This document shows, one piece after another, positions 1 to 10,289 of a DNA stretch of 64,000 nt. The stretch lies in contig NC_057814.1 of assembly GCF_018294505.1 (NCBI RefSeq), positions 297,955,072-298,019,071 on the forward strand. Reading direction: 5' to 3'. The position numbers and the translations under genes are program-made. The DNA comes from Triticum aestivum (Eukaryota > Streptophyta > Magnoliopsida > Poales > Poaceae). Numbering within the stretch: position 1 is the stretch's first letter; the number at the start of each line of letters is the position of its first letter. The notes under the pieces are model-generated. The model saw only the letters and a program-made list of their open reading frames with translations, had not been told where the DNA came from and did not search any database.

Positions 1-460
1 GGCTAGGAGGTGCCGTGCGGAGTAGCTATTTGAGTACGAGAGGCGTGCAATCAGACCCCTGCGCGTGCTCATCGGGAGGAGAGCCCTTTGACTGCTACCC
101 GCTGCCCACCTCCCTCCCAACGTCCCAATTAATGGCGCCCGAGCACCTATTCTACGGCGTGGCTATATGTCTCACTGGACTGAAATTTAAGAGAGAAAAA
201 TGAAAATATGAAAATAAAGTTTTGCACGGATCTTGATGTAAGATCCGACGGACCTATATAGCATCGACTATGACTTATAGCAAGCATGATGAATATAAGG
301 AAGATGACTGTGGATAATAATTGTCTTACATATTTAGGAAACATAATTAAAAAAGTCACATGCGGCAACGCCCGAAATACAGAAGGCAAAAGAAGAAGGA
401 AGACAACGATCTGGCTCGCTGATCTCTACTTTGTTGATGCGTTGCTACAGGCCACAGGAA

Positions 461-1131
461 CTAGTCTCCGCGGCGAGCGGCGATGAGCTCTTTCTTGTCC
501 TCAAGATGCTGCTTAAGAGCATCCATGGATTCCTCCACCAGCCTTTTGCGCTCGATGTGCAGCATGGCATTCTCGTCCATATGTTTCTCGACGATGACGC
601 CGGTCCTCTTCAACATGGCAGTGGTCTGCACCTGCTGCTTTGCACTTCCGATGATCTTCGCCCTCAGCAGGTCGCGCTCGGCCTGGAGCTTCGCATTGCT
701 CTCATTTGGTTGCCGGATGACGCCGGTAGACTGTTCAAACGAGGCTTGCAGGTCATCCTGCAACCTCGCCCACCTGGAGATTTGATCCATCTGCCTAAGG
801 ATGAGGGCACGCATGCGCCTGTAAGAGTCCTCGCCTGCCCACGAGACATTTTCCCAGGCCGCCGTGCCACGGGAGGACATCTCTGCTGCATTCGCAACGC
901 GGCGGGACATCTCTTCTGCTTCCGCAGTGCGGCGGACCAGTCTGCTGGATCGACGGCACGGCGGGACCTCCGTGATGCTTCGGCGGCGCGGCGGGACCTC
1001 TCTGCTGCTACGGCCGTGCGGCAGGACATGTTGGCTGCTTTTGCGGCAAGGAGGGACATCTCTCGTGCTTCCGCTTCCATGCTCGCCTCTCCCTGGTGGC
1101 AATCTCTTGACCCAGAACTCACGCTGGCCAT
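461..1131 (-). pseudogene. TE-encoded protein with 10-residue repeats, copy A (one frameshift)
   Basis: I do not recognise a named domain. The protein starts MASVSSGSRD and then repeats a 10-residue unit of the form M/R-S-x-R-x-A-x-x-A-x about seven times (for example MSCRTAVAAE, RSRRAAEASR), encoded by 30-bp units; it continues with a Glu/Arg/Lys-rich, probably coiled-coil second half ending AARRGD. Compared with copy C (48891-49560), one base is missing near 955, so the first half reads in one frame and the second half in another; the second-half frame also runs upstream to an ATG at 1207. The TATA box at 1221-1229 lies only about 14 bp from that ATG, so a transcript would begin inside it and the 1131 ATG is the better start. 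Role unknown; its place beside the terminal repeats suggests an element protein rather than a host gene. Confidence 0.6.
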
Positions 1132-1220
1132 GGCAGACGCAAGGGAACGATGATGAATGACTTGTTTGTTTTTGTGGATGAGGAGTTGAGGAGGAATGTG
1201 CAGTCATCTTGGAGTAGTAG

Positions 1221-1229
1221 TATTTATAA
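1221..1229 (-). promoter_or_regulatory. TATA box of copy A repeat-protein gene
   Basis: TTATAAATA on the minus strand, about 90 bp before the preferred ATG at 1131. Copy C has TATAAGT at the matching place (48794-48800). Confidence 0.5.
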
Positions 1230-1559
1230 CCAAGTAGTAATACGCTCCTAAGTGGGAAACCGTTTAGGTTTTGGTCGGTGTGAACAGGTTTGCAATTTGG
1301 AATGTGACGGGACGCGGCCTCCCTGTTCTTCTAAAAAAATGTGATGGGATGCATGCTCAAAATTTGCTGACGGTTATAAATGCGGCACTATTCTCGTAAG
1401 GCGTAACGTGGGCACGTACGCCTTGTCGGCTGCGTACGTGGCATTTGCACCATAGGGCGCACCGCAATAGGAATGTCAGCACACGTCTTGTTCCAACAAC
1501 CGTGCGCGCTCGTTATTACCATCGCGCACGCTTCTTTTAATTAGAATGTGTGTGCCCGT

Positions 1560-2004
1560 CTAGCGCACACACGTTGATCTATCTAACTGTTTTAGTTTGT
1601 TGTGGCTAATCGCAAACAGTTCATTCGTGTGAAGTGTATGCCATCAATAGCAGACACTTTGATCTGGCTGACCCGTTTCTGTTCTGTTGCCTAATCGCAA
1701 ATAGTTAATCCTTCTGAAACGTATGCCCTCAATCACACACACCTTGATTTGGCTGACCGTTTCTTTTGTGTTTCCTAATCACAAACAGTTCATCCGAGTG
1801 AACCGTATGCTCTATATCGCACACGCCTTCATCAGGCTGCCTGTTTCTTTTCGTTCCGCCTCATCGCAAACAATTCATTGGACTGAACCGCATGCCTTGG
1901 ATCGCACACGCAACTAAAATCTGAACCATGTTTGATGGCTCGGCCATCGCAAACGTTTTGCACCTTTTTTGACGGTTCTTTTACACCACCGTTTGCGATT
2001 ATTG
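1560..2004 (-). repeat. Subterminal repeat array of element A
   Basis: Roughly 80-bp units built from a GTGTGCGAT-like block, a GGCATACG-TTCA-like block and a GAACTGTTTGCGATTAG-like block recur here (on the minus strand). Arrays of this kind next to the ends are typical of CACTA elements and serve as binding sites for the element's own proteins. The same units occur in elements B and C. Confidence 0.7.
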
Positions 2005-2010
2005 CATCGC

Positions 2011-2071
2011 ACACAGTTTTGTCGAAGGGTCTCTGATCGTAGTGTCGTGTTAGCAGCATCGTGCAGTAGTG
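2011..2071 (-). repeat. Terminal repeat of element A
   Basis: The last ~60 bp match, in inverse orientation, the left ends at 2422 and 48050: CACTACT, then GATGCTGCTAAC, a second CACTAC block, and GACCCTT(T/C)GAC. Confidence 0.7.
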
Positions 2072-2421
2072 ACACTTGTATCACCATCTCTTCACAGAAG
2101 TAGTGCACCTATACAATTTACCATTGTATTTGGTGTGTTGGGGACACAAGAGACTCTTTATTATTTGCTTGCAGGGTTGTTTGAGAGAGATCATCTTCAT
2201 CCTACGCCTCCCACATATTGGTAAACCTTAGGTCATCCACTTGAGGGAAAATTTCTACTGTCCTACAAAACTCTGCGCTTGGAGGCCCAACATGAGTCAA
2301 CAAGAATAAAGTTGCATAGTAGACATCAGAGCCAAATATCAAAAGATTCGCTCGACCGCCACATAGTGACTTTCCTTAGGTGCGGCTTGGAACCTTGCAC
2401 ACATTCCCACACCCAACATAA
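2072..2421 (+). mobile_element. Fragment of a Gypsy LTR between elements A and B
   Basis: The stretch around 2225-2330 (ACTTGAGGGAAAA, CTACTGTCCTACAAA, CTTGGAGGCCCAAC, AGTAGACATCA) resembles the end of a Triticeae Athila/Fatima-like Gypsy LTR as I remember it. It is incomplete, without a PBS or coding region, and is the oldest layer left between two CACTA-like insertions. Confidence 0.5.
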
Positions 2422-3089
2422 CACTATTGCAGGATGCTACTAACGCGACACTACTCTCATAGACCCTTTGACGAAACTGTGTGCGGTGCATTAATCACAA
2501 ACGGGGATGTAAAAAACCGTCAAAAAAGATGCAAAACGTTTGCGATGGCGGAGACATCAAACACAGTTCAGATTTTAGTTACGTGTGCGATGTGGGGCAT
2601 ACGGTTGATCCCGAAGAACTGTTTACGATGAGTCAGAACAATAGAAACAGGCAGCCATATCAATGTGTGTGTGATATACAACATACAGTTCGCTCTGATG
2701 AATTGTGTGCTATTAGGGAATGCAAGATACACGGTCAGCCAAATCAAGGTGTGTGTGATATACGGCATACGGTTCACTCGGTCAAACTGTTTTCGATTAG
2801 GGAAGAGAACAGAAACGGATCAACTTAACAAGATGTGTGTGATATGCGGCATAAAGTTCACATAGATGAACTATTTGCGATGAGCCAAAAGAACACAAAC
2901 GATTCGTGTAAACAAGATGTGTGTGATACGCAGCAAACAGCCCACTCGAATGAACTGTTCGCGATGAGAAGTTATAACACAGACGGTTACTATAGTTAGT
3001 TCGTGTGCGATTCAATTCGTACAAAAAACTTTGAAAAATGCAAATTAGTTGCTTGAGGTGGCTAGGAGTATCGCACACGATGCGTCTGC
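2422..3089 (+). mobile_element. CACTA-like element B, left part
   Basis: Starts CACTATTGCAGGATGCTAC at 2422, matching the ends of A and C, followed by subterminal repeats. It is cut by the Copia insertion; the copied target TCTGC is at 3085-3089 and again at 46540-46544, where element B resumes. Confidence 0.72.
2540..3084 (+). repeat. Subterminal repeats of element B, left side
   Basis: Several ~80-bp units containing GTGTGTGATATAC/GTGTGCGAT, CATACGGTTCACTC-like and GAACTGTTT(T/G)CGAT-like blocks. Same family as the arrays in A and C. Confidence 0.65.
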
Positions 3090-4011
3090 TGAAGGAAATA
3101 TGCCCTAGAGGCAATAATAAAGTTGTTATTTATATTTCCTTATATCATGATAAATGTTTATTATTCATGCTAGAATTGTATTAATCGGAAACTTAGTGCA
3201 TGTGTGAATACATAGACAAAACAGAGTGTCCCTAGTATGCCTCTACTTGACTAGCTCGTTAATCAAAGATGGTTATGTTTTCTAACCATAGACATGTGTT
3301 GTCATTTGATGAACGGGATCACATCATTAGAGAATGATGTGATGGACAAGACCCATCCATTAGCTTAGCATAATGATCATTAAGTTTTATTGCTATTGCT
3401 TTCTTCATGACTTATACATATTCCTCTGACTATGAGATTATGCAACTCCCGAATACCGGAGGAACACCTTGTGTGCTATCAAACGTCACAACATAACTAG
3501 GTGATTATAAAGATGCTCTACAGGTGTCTTCGAAGGTGTTTGTTGGTTTGGCATAGATCAAGATTAGGATTTGTCACTCCGAGTATCGGAGAGGTATCTC
3601 TGGGCCCCCTCGGTAATGCACATCACTATAAGCCTTGCAAGCAATGTGACTAATGAGTTAGTTGTGGGATGATGCATTACGGAATGAGTAAAGAGACTTG
3701 CCGGTAACGAGATTGAACTAGGTATGATGATACCTACGATCGAATCTCGGGTAAGTAACGTACCGATGACAAAGAGAATAACATATATTGTTATTACGGT
3801 TTGACCGATAAAGATCTTCGTAGAATATGTAGGAACCAATATGAGCATCCAGGTTCCGCTATTGGTTATTGACCGGAGATGTGTCTCGGCCATGTCTACA
3901 TAGTTCTCGAACCCATAGGGCCGCACGCTTAATCTTTGATGACAATTTGTATTATGAGTTATGTGTTTTGGTGACCGAAGTTTGTTCAGAGTCCCGGATG
4001 AGATCATGGAC
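3090..4011 (+). repeat. Copia 5' LTR, first part
   Basis: Aligns with 36406-37140 plus 45528 onward in the 3' LTR. It is interrupted after the GGAC at 4008-4011 by the chromodomain Gypsy element. Confidence 0.9.
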
Positions 4012-7000
4012 GTGACAGCCTGGTTTTTGCCCTTTCTTATTTGCTTGAAATTTCATTTGAATGTTTTTGAAACTTGGAGTTTCTGAATCTTTTCATTTGG
4101 ACTTAAACACTTGGGCATCCTTGGCTTTCACCCAAGTGTTCACTTCTCTCCCAAACCATCACTTCACTTCTGATCCACCACAAAATAACCTTTGGAATAT
4201 TTTTCTTAAACGAAAAATATTCATTTTCTCTCAAAAACCCTAAGCCAGACCTGTTTGCTTCAAGGCAACCCTAATTTTTATGGCTCAGAAAATTCTAAGA
4301 TAATTCACAAATATTCTAGGGACCCTAGGGCACCTCCCTGAGAAAAAATATTTCATCACTTTTTGGAATATTTTTGCTACAGAAAATCTTTTCTGTTCTG
4401 GACAGAAATGGTGGTTTCTACAGCAACTACCATTTTACTTGCTCCATTTGACCTGAACTTTCTTGTGCATCTTTACCTTAGTAACTTATTACTTGCCTCC
4501 AAAGCACAGCCCCAAACTCCCAGCCATTTGACCACAGTAACATCACGAAGTTACTGACCAGAAACTTACCTGGCTTGTAAAATCTTCTCTACTGCACCTG
4601 GATCAAAACCAAACCGTGGTGAACTTCAAAAATACCACACGCGACATGCCAGACATGATTTTTGGATGAAGGCTGGCTTGAGGAGAGAGTTCACGCGGTG
4701 ACCACGCGTGTCCACGATGCCAGGCATGCGTGTCGACGCGCTCTGGGTGCCGCCGAACGCTTTGTTCGCACGTGCTTGCTTCCCCCCGCCTGCCCAACCA
4801 TGCCAAACCTCGCCACCATCATCGTCTTGACGTCCTTAACTCCACCCAAGCACTCGCCGACGCTGGAGCTCGCTGCAGCGAGCACGGGCAAGGTCCGCCC
4901 AGCCCAATAGTGCAGGCGCACTGTGCTCATCCTCACCCCCTTGATCCTGTGCTCGTCTCCGCTCGCCCACAGTGGCCGCGTGACCTCCGTTGCCTTCACC
5001 CCCTCTCACTGACGCCGCTCGTCGCCGGGGGCCGTGGACAGGTGTCCACCGGCGGAGCCCGAAGCACCCTCACCGCTCGCCTATAAATAGACCCATCCCC
5101 AGCCTCCTCGAGCACCATCCAGCACTCACACACACCCCACGATCGAGTAGGAAGCCGTAGCCCGGCCGGGCAGGCCTCGGGCTGCTGTCCCCGAGCTCGA
5201 GCACGCCGGCGATCCCCTCTGGTCGTCGCGGTAGCTCTAGCCCCTCCCAGGCCTGGGCGACCCCTCCAAGGCCTCCGCCTCTCTCCGGTGAGGCCATCTC
5301 GCCCGGTTGGAGCCTCTGGAGCGGCCTCTGCTCGCCGTCTTCCTCAACTACGACGACCTCCTCGTTCTGCCTCCGCTCGCGAGCTAGATTCCGACGCCGT
5401 CCGGCCACCCCTAGCCACGCTACGGGTACGGGCAGGTGCGCCTCGACCTCCTCTTGCCATCCCTCCCTGTCGTTTGGGCCAAGGAGCCCTCGTCACCAGC
5501 GAGAGCTCCGGCGAAGCCACGGCCCTCTCTGTTTCTCTCTCCCTCTTCCCCCACCTGACTAGCGGGGCCCACTAGTCAGCCACTCAGTACACGCGTGAAG
5601 CGGTACGAGTGGTGGCGCCCCTGGGCTTTACGCCTTCGACGTCATCCCCCCAGCTGTTTCTTTTATTCTAATTCATTTATATTCCAGAGAGCTTCAAACA
5701 ATTTTAACTTTTTAACCATAAGTCCAAATGAGATGATTCTTTTTGCATTGTGTTCTTTGAAAGGAAATCTAACAGCTCACCAAAGATGAGATTTCTCTGA
5801 GCTGTTTAGAATTTCTGGTTTATTTCAGAAGTGTTCTTGATATTCTCTTTTTGTGATTAAAATTATTTTCAGAAGGTGAGGCTTGTCTAGAGGATCACTA
5901 GGAGGCTTGTGAACCTCATCTGTACTAAGGCAAGCCACAGCAACATTTTTATGATGCCATTTCAATATTTGTGGTTTTCTCACTTAAATGAAATGATTAC
6001 CCCATGCATTTAAATAATTATTGAATTATTTGTATTCTGTTAAGTATTGGTCAGTTGTTATGCTTGATTTACAGAATAGTTGAAACTAGTTTAAGTGGGT
6101 AAAGCCAGTTAAAATTTATTTGAGGTGATGTTAGAAATAATTTTGTTATGCATGTTAGTAATTATGTAAAGCTTTGTGTTTGCATTCTTAAATTGATAGA
6201 AATTTGTTAGAAAATATTCTGTTGAATACTTGTTTAATCATATTATTTGTCTTACAGAATGTTTGAACCCAACTTAGTGATAAAAAAATTAAGAGTGGTG
6301 ATATTGATATCTTTTGGTCAAGCATATGAAAGATTTATCGGCGTTACTTTCTTGCGTAGGAAATTAATAGAACTTGTTGCAAAAATATTTTGGTTAAGTT
6401 GTGAGTCATTTTGAGCAAGTAGAGTAATATGAGTTGTTGACGTTATGCTTGGTGTGCATATGGATGACGTCGGTCATTTTTATCAATATGTGATGCAGAT
6501 GTTGTTTTGCATTTCATGGCATGCTATGACACCGGTCATTTTTAGTTTAAAGATTAATCCTGAATATAATTCAACTTGAATATACCGTTGACTGGGTCAT
6601 GGTGCCGCTGAATCGAGTTTCCTTCCAGTGCAACCACATTTGCCTTGTGGGAGGCCTTGATTTGGTCCATTGACACGGCCTCTGGTCAGTGCCTCCATCT
6701 AGGGAACATTATGTCGTGCTTGCCCTGGCCCGGTAAGCACACATAATCTTGTGTGCTCGTTGATGAGATTATGGTACCGAGTCCCCGAGTGGGAGTGTTT
6801 TGACCACGACGGTTGTCGGGGTGTCTTTGGTAGACACGGGGCCACCCAGGACCAGCCCGTTGGGGATTTGGGTCGGAGTGGCCGGGAGAGTGCTGTGGCA
6901 ATGGAGGGGTTTTGTCGGAATGCTATTGTCCACCCGAATGGGAATGCGAGGCCATGGGTTCCGTGGTGTGGGTAAAGTGTGCTACCTCTGCAGAGTGTAT

Positions 7001-7741
7001 AATCTATCGATAGCCGAGTCCACGGTCACGGACACCTCGTACTAGGTCCCACCATGAGTCAACGTTTAATAAAAATTGCACACTAAGCTATGAACTTTGC
7101 ATTGTCAATGGATGGCAGAAAGGCCATCGAGGTATTTGGGACCAAATGATGTTCGTGGTTGTGAACGCCGTAAGCATCACGAGTTGTTCTTGAGAAAGAC
7201 CATTATGGTGGTGTGTTTGTGGTCCAGAGATGATCACAGTTGGTAAGCTGTCCTGAGGGACGTTCAGGCTTGATCACAGCATGTTGACATAAAATGTTGC
7301 ATTATTAATAATTGGTTAAATATCATGATATTGTTTGTCATTATGATTATGCTTGTTGTGAGCTTGCAAGTACATTCAATGTACTGACCTGGCGTGTCAT
7401 GCCAGATTTCAGGAAAGTCTCGTTGGAAAGGAGCGCTGTTCGAGTCTAGATCGTGTCCACAGCAGTGTCCCTGTGATATGGAGCTTCCGCTGCGACGTTA
7501 TTCCGCTGCCACGTAGTTGTTCGAGTCGAGGCCCTTTTATGTTCACTAAATAATGTACATATTGTTCCGCCGCACCGAGTGTGCCGCTTGGCCTCGACCA
7601 CTGTTGTAATATGAACTCTGTTCCGCTAGCATCAATAAAGCGGTTGTTTTCTGTACCAATATGTTGTGTGTTGCCAGAAGACATGATCTCTGGGCTGGCA
7701 ACGCAGGGTAAACCGGTCGCTCTGAGCTGGGGTGCCACAAC
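4012..7741 (+). repeat. Gypsy-1 5' LTR
   Basis: Starts GTGACAGCCTGG and ends GTGCCACAAC; the same ends bound 13449-17178. The left 1 kb is AT-rich; 4680-5580 is GC-rich promoter and leader; 5640-7300 is again AT-rich, with no coding region I trust. Confidence 0.9.
5082..5089 (+). promoter_or_regulatory. TATA box in Gypsy-1 5' LTR
   Basis: TATAAATA in a GC-rich context, followed by a pyrimidine-rich leader (CCTCCTCGAGCACC). Identical position in the 3' LTR at 14519-14526. Confidence 0.65.
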
Positions 7742-7744
7742 GGT

Positions 7745-7756
7745 TGGTACCAGAGC
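7745..7756 (+). other. Primer-binding site of Gypsy-1
   Basis: TGGTACCAGAGC, one base different from the initiator-tRNA-Met complement TGGTATCAGAGC, four bases after the LTR end. Confidence 0.8.
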
Positions 7757-7907
7757 CGCGCTGACTGTAGGCCACGCCAGACTACGACGTGTTAATTGGA
7801 CGCTAGACACAAGTAAATGTGAGTGTCGGTAGCAGTTATAGCTGGTTGTGCATTGTAGTCATTTGATTATTATTTTTATGCTAACCTGTTAATGGTTGTG
7901 AGTGTAG

Positions 7908-8715
7908 ATGGCTCCGGTGCCATATCCGTGCCAGTTGCAGTTGATGCCGTACACGTCACCGCACCTTCTCCGCGACGTGTGGCGTCGGCTGTACCCTCAC
8001 GGAGACGAACCAGTCTACCGTGTGTACCGGGAGCGTCTAGCAGACTTAGTGTATGAGTATCACGCAGTGGTTACTCTGCGCACCAGTTCCGATTCCGGCT
8101 CTTACACTCGCACTTCTCGGAGCGGTTACGCTCCACCGCTTCTCAGGCTGTCCAGTTTGCCGCATTTGAGATCCTTATCGAGCTTCGTTATAACGAGGTT
8201 CAAATGCAGCATCACACAGGATTCTACTACTACCCATCTTTGCACGACAACGGTCGTGTCCGTTTTCCTCTCGTTAACCCGGAGTCTGATAGTGTTGCTA
8301 GCCATCTTGCTCGCTATATCACTGCTAGCTATCTGATGATCCACGAGCTGGCTCGAGAGCTGACTCGTACCTGTACTGCTTTAGCCGCTACCTTGGTCAC
8401 TACTAGATCCACCATTACTCCATCCTCACTGGAATTTACACCTTATGTCCAGTTAGCTCTAGCTCCCCTATTTCGCCGGTTACTCCCCCGAGTAGTACAG
8501 GCGTTCCGGCCGTGAACCCCCTTAGTACTCCTGCCGAGTGGGTCTCACCTCTTGCTACTCCTGCAGTCCCGATGCTTCATCCTACCCCTGCCCCTGAGGG
8601 AGAGCCCTCGAGGCAGCGCCGTCGTGTTACCTTTAACCCGGAGGTTTCCGTTAACCACGTCAGTTCGGGATCTGAGACCGCTTCAGGGGAGGAGACCGCG
8701 GCACCAGCAGAGTAG
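7908..8715 (+). pseudogene. Extra ORF upstream of gag in Gypsy-1 (unrecognised, two frameshifts)
   Basis: A coding-like stretch starts MAPVPYPCQLQ just after the PBS region and has motifs such as RDVWRRLYPHGDEPVYRVYR, VQFAAFE, GFYYYPS and ELARELTRT, ending in a Ser/Pro-rich part and a basic RQRRRVTF segment. It falls in three frames: 7908 to about 8125, then about 8110-8460, then about 8460-8715, implying two frameshifts. It lacks gag features (no CCHC knuckle) and lies before the true gag at 8979, so it is an additional ORF rather than part of gag-pol. I know of no function; its composition suggests a globular helical N-terminal region plus a disordered tail. It is separated from gag by about 260 bp without clear coding sense. 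Confidence 0.55.
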
Positions 8716-8978
8716 TAGTGTCTTTGAGTATTCGCAGTCATTTAGCTGGTGTACAGATGTAGTTGTACGAGTCATGATGCTTCATGTATGAGAGTAGTGG
8801 AACTAGTCAGGATGTTAAAATTTTCATGTATGAGTCTATGTATAATTATGATGGGACTTTAATCGCCGTATTCTCTTCGCTCTTTTTTTTTTGGAGAATT
8901 GTTGCTGGCTTTACCCCAATTTTATTCTTGGATGTCCCTCATCTCGATTTCGTTCCCTTGGGAAAAATACTCAATAGG

Positions 8979-10289
8979 ATGACGCGGGGAGGCGGCAGTA
9001 GCAATGTTCGTGAGGGAACTCCTGTTCGTCGTTCCGCACGACAGACAGGATATTCTCCCGAGCCGTACGTTCAGCCACCACCTCCTCCGTCTGATCCTCC
9101 CTCCACCAAGCAAGTTCTGCGTATGTTTGAAGAAAAAAGGAACAATGATTTGATTGAAATATTGAGAAGTGTGCAAGCTATAGTTGGACAAAATGGAAAT
9201 CAGAATGGTCATCACTCAAAGCTGTCAGATTTTCAGAGGACCAATCCACCCAATTTCAGTCAGGTTGTTGACCCATTGGATGCAGAGGATTGGTTGCGCA
9301 CCATGGAGAAAAAGCTTGAGATCGCCCGTACTGAAGGAAATGATAAAGTCCCATTTGCAATCCATTACCTTGAAGGCGCAACTGCCATATGGTGGGAAAA
9401 TACAAAAGCCATGTGGCCGATTGATGAGGAAGTCACCTGGGAAAAATTCAAGGATAAGTTCCGCAAATATCACATCCCTACTGGAGTTATGAAGGCCAAG
9501 CAGCGTGAATTTCTCGCACTTGTCCAAGGAAATCAATCTGTGGCTGAGTATCTACAAAAATTCAATCATCTGGCCCGTTACTCTCTGTATGACGTAGCCA
9601 CCGAAGAAAGGACGATGGACAGATTTCTTGGAGGTTTAAATCCGCAACTTCGGTGTGCTCTCAGGATGTTTGATTTCACGGATTTCCAAACTCTGGTAGA
9701 CAAGGCATTCATTGATGAACGGGAACACAAGCTTATATCAGATAATAGGCTTGTTAACGACAACAAGCGCAAGTTTGAGCCAAAGAAGGATGGGCAACCT
9801 ATGCAAAAGGCTCGTACCTGGCAGCAGACTCAGGTGGAATACATGCCAAATTGGCAGCAGAATGTTAACAAGACCACCACTCAAGTCAAGAATGGTGTGG
9901 CCAATCCAATGCATGAGGAGCGGCAGCGCAATAATTCTTGTTTCACTTGCGGGCAGCCCGGACATTATGCCAAACAGTGCCCCAAGAACCACAGAGTGAA
10001 TGCGCTGAGCAGGCCACAAGTCAACTTTATGGAGTCAGGGCCAACCCAGCAAAACTTCACTGGGCACGTGAATCATATCTCTGCTGATGAATCCCAAGAG
10101 AAGCCAGAAGTCGTCATTGGTATGTTTTCTGTTAATGACATACCTGCAGTAATTTTATTTGACTCTGGGGCTTCCCTTTCTTTTATTTCTCGGAGTTTTG
10201 CCGCCCAAAACAATTTTCCTTGCACAATTTTGGGCAAAAATATGCTGGTACAAACCCCGGGATCTATAATCAAGAGCAATCTAGCCTGA
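8979..10289 (+). pseudogene. gag: Gypsy-1 gag and protease
   Basis: From the ATG at 8979 the frame gives a proline-rich N-terminus, a retrotransposon gag domain (PPNFSQVVDPLDAEDWL, then AIWWEN, EFLALVQGNQSVAEY and DRFLGGLNP), a CCHC zinc knuckle CFTCGQPGHYAKQC encoded at 9939-9980, and the aspartic-protease active site LFDSGASLSFIS near 10160. Gag forms the particle and binds RNA; the protease cuts the polyprotein. The frame stops at TGA 10287-10289 inside the protease, in a CGA-like context; the same frame continues beyond. The frame is open upstream to 8784, but that part does not look like gag. Confidence 0.85.

Larger units (their letters stand above)
1..2071 (-). mobile_element. CACTA-like element A, right part (continues left of window)
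   Basis: Read on the minus strand from 2071, the element begins CACTACTGCACGATGCTGC, i.e. with the CACTA signature, followed by subterminal repeats and then one gene. The same layout, in the opposite orientation and over nearly the same length, is seen at 48050-50020, so the two are copies of one family. The other terminus lies outside the window. The three bases after the end (ACA, 2072-2074) would be half of the 3-bp target duplication but cannot be checked. No transposase is seen in the visible part, so this copy looks non-autonomous. Confidence 0.72.

Noticed and set aside
8784..8978. Longer gag start in Gypsy-1
   Set aside because: The upstream part has a hydrophobic, non-gag composition; the ATG at 8979 directly precedes gag-like sequence.
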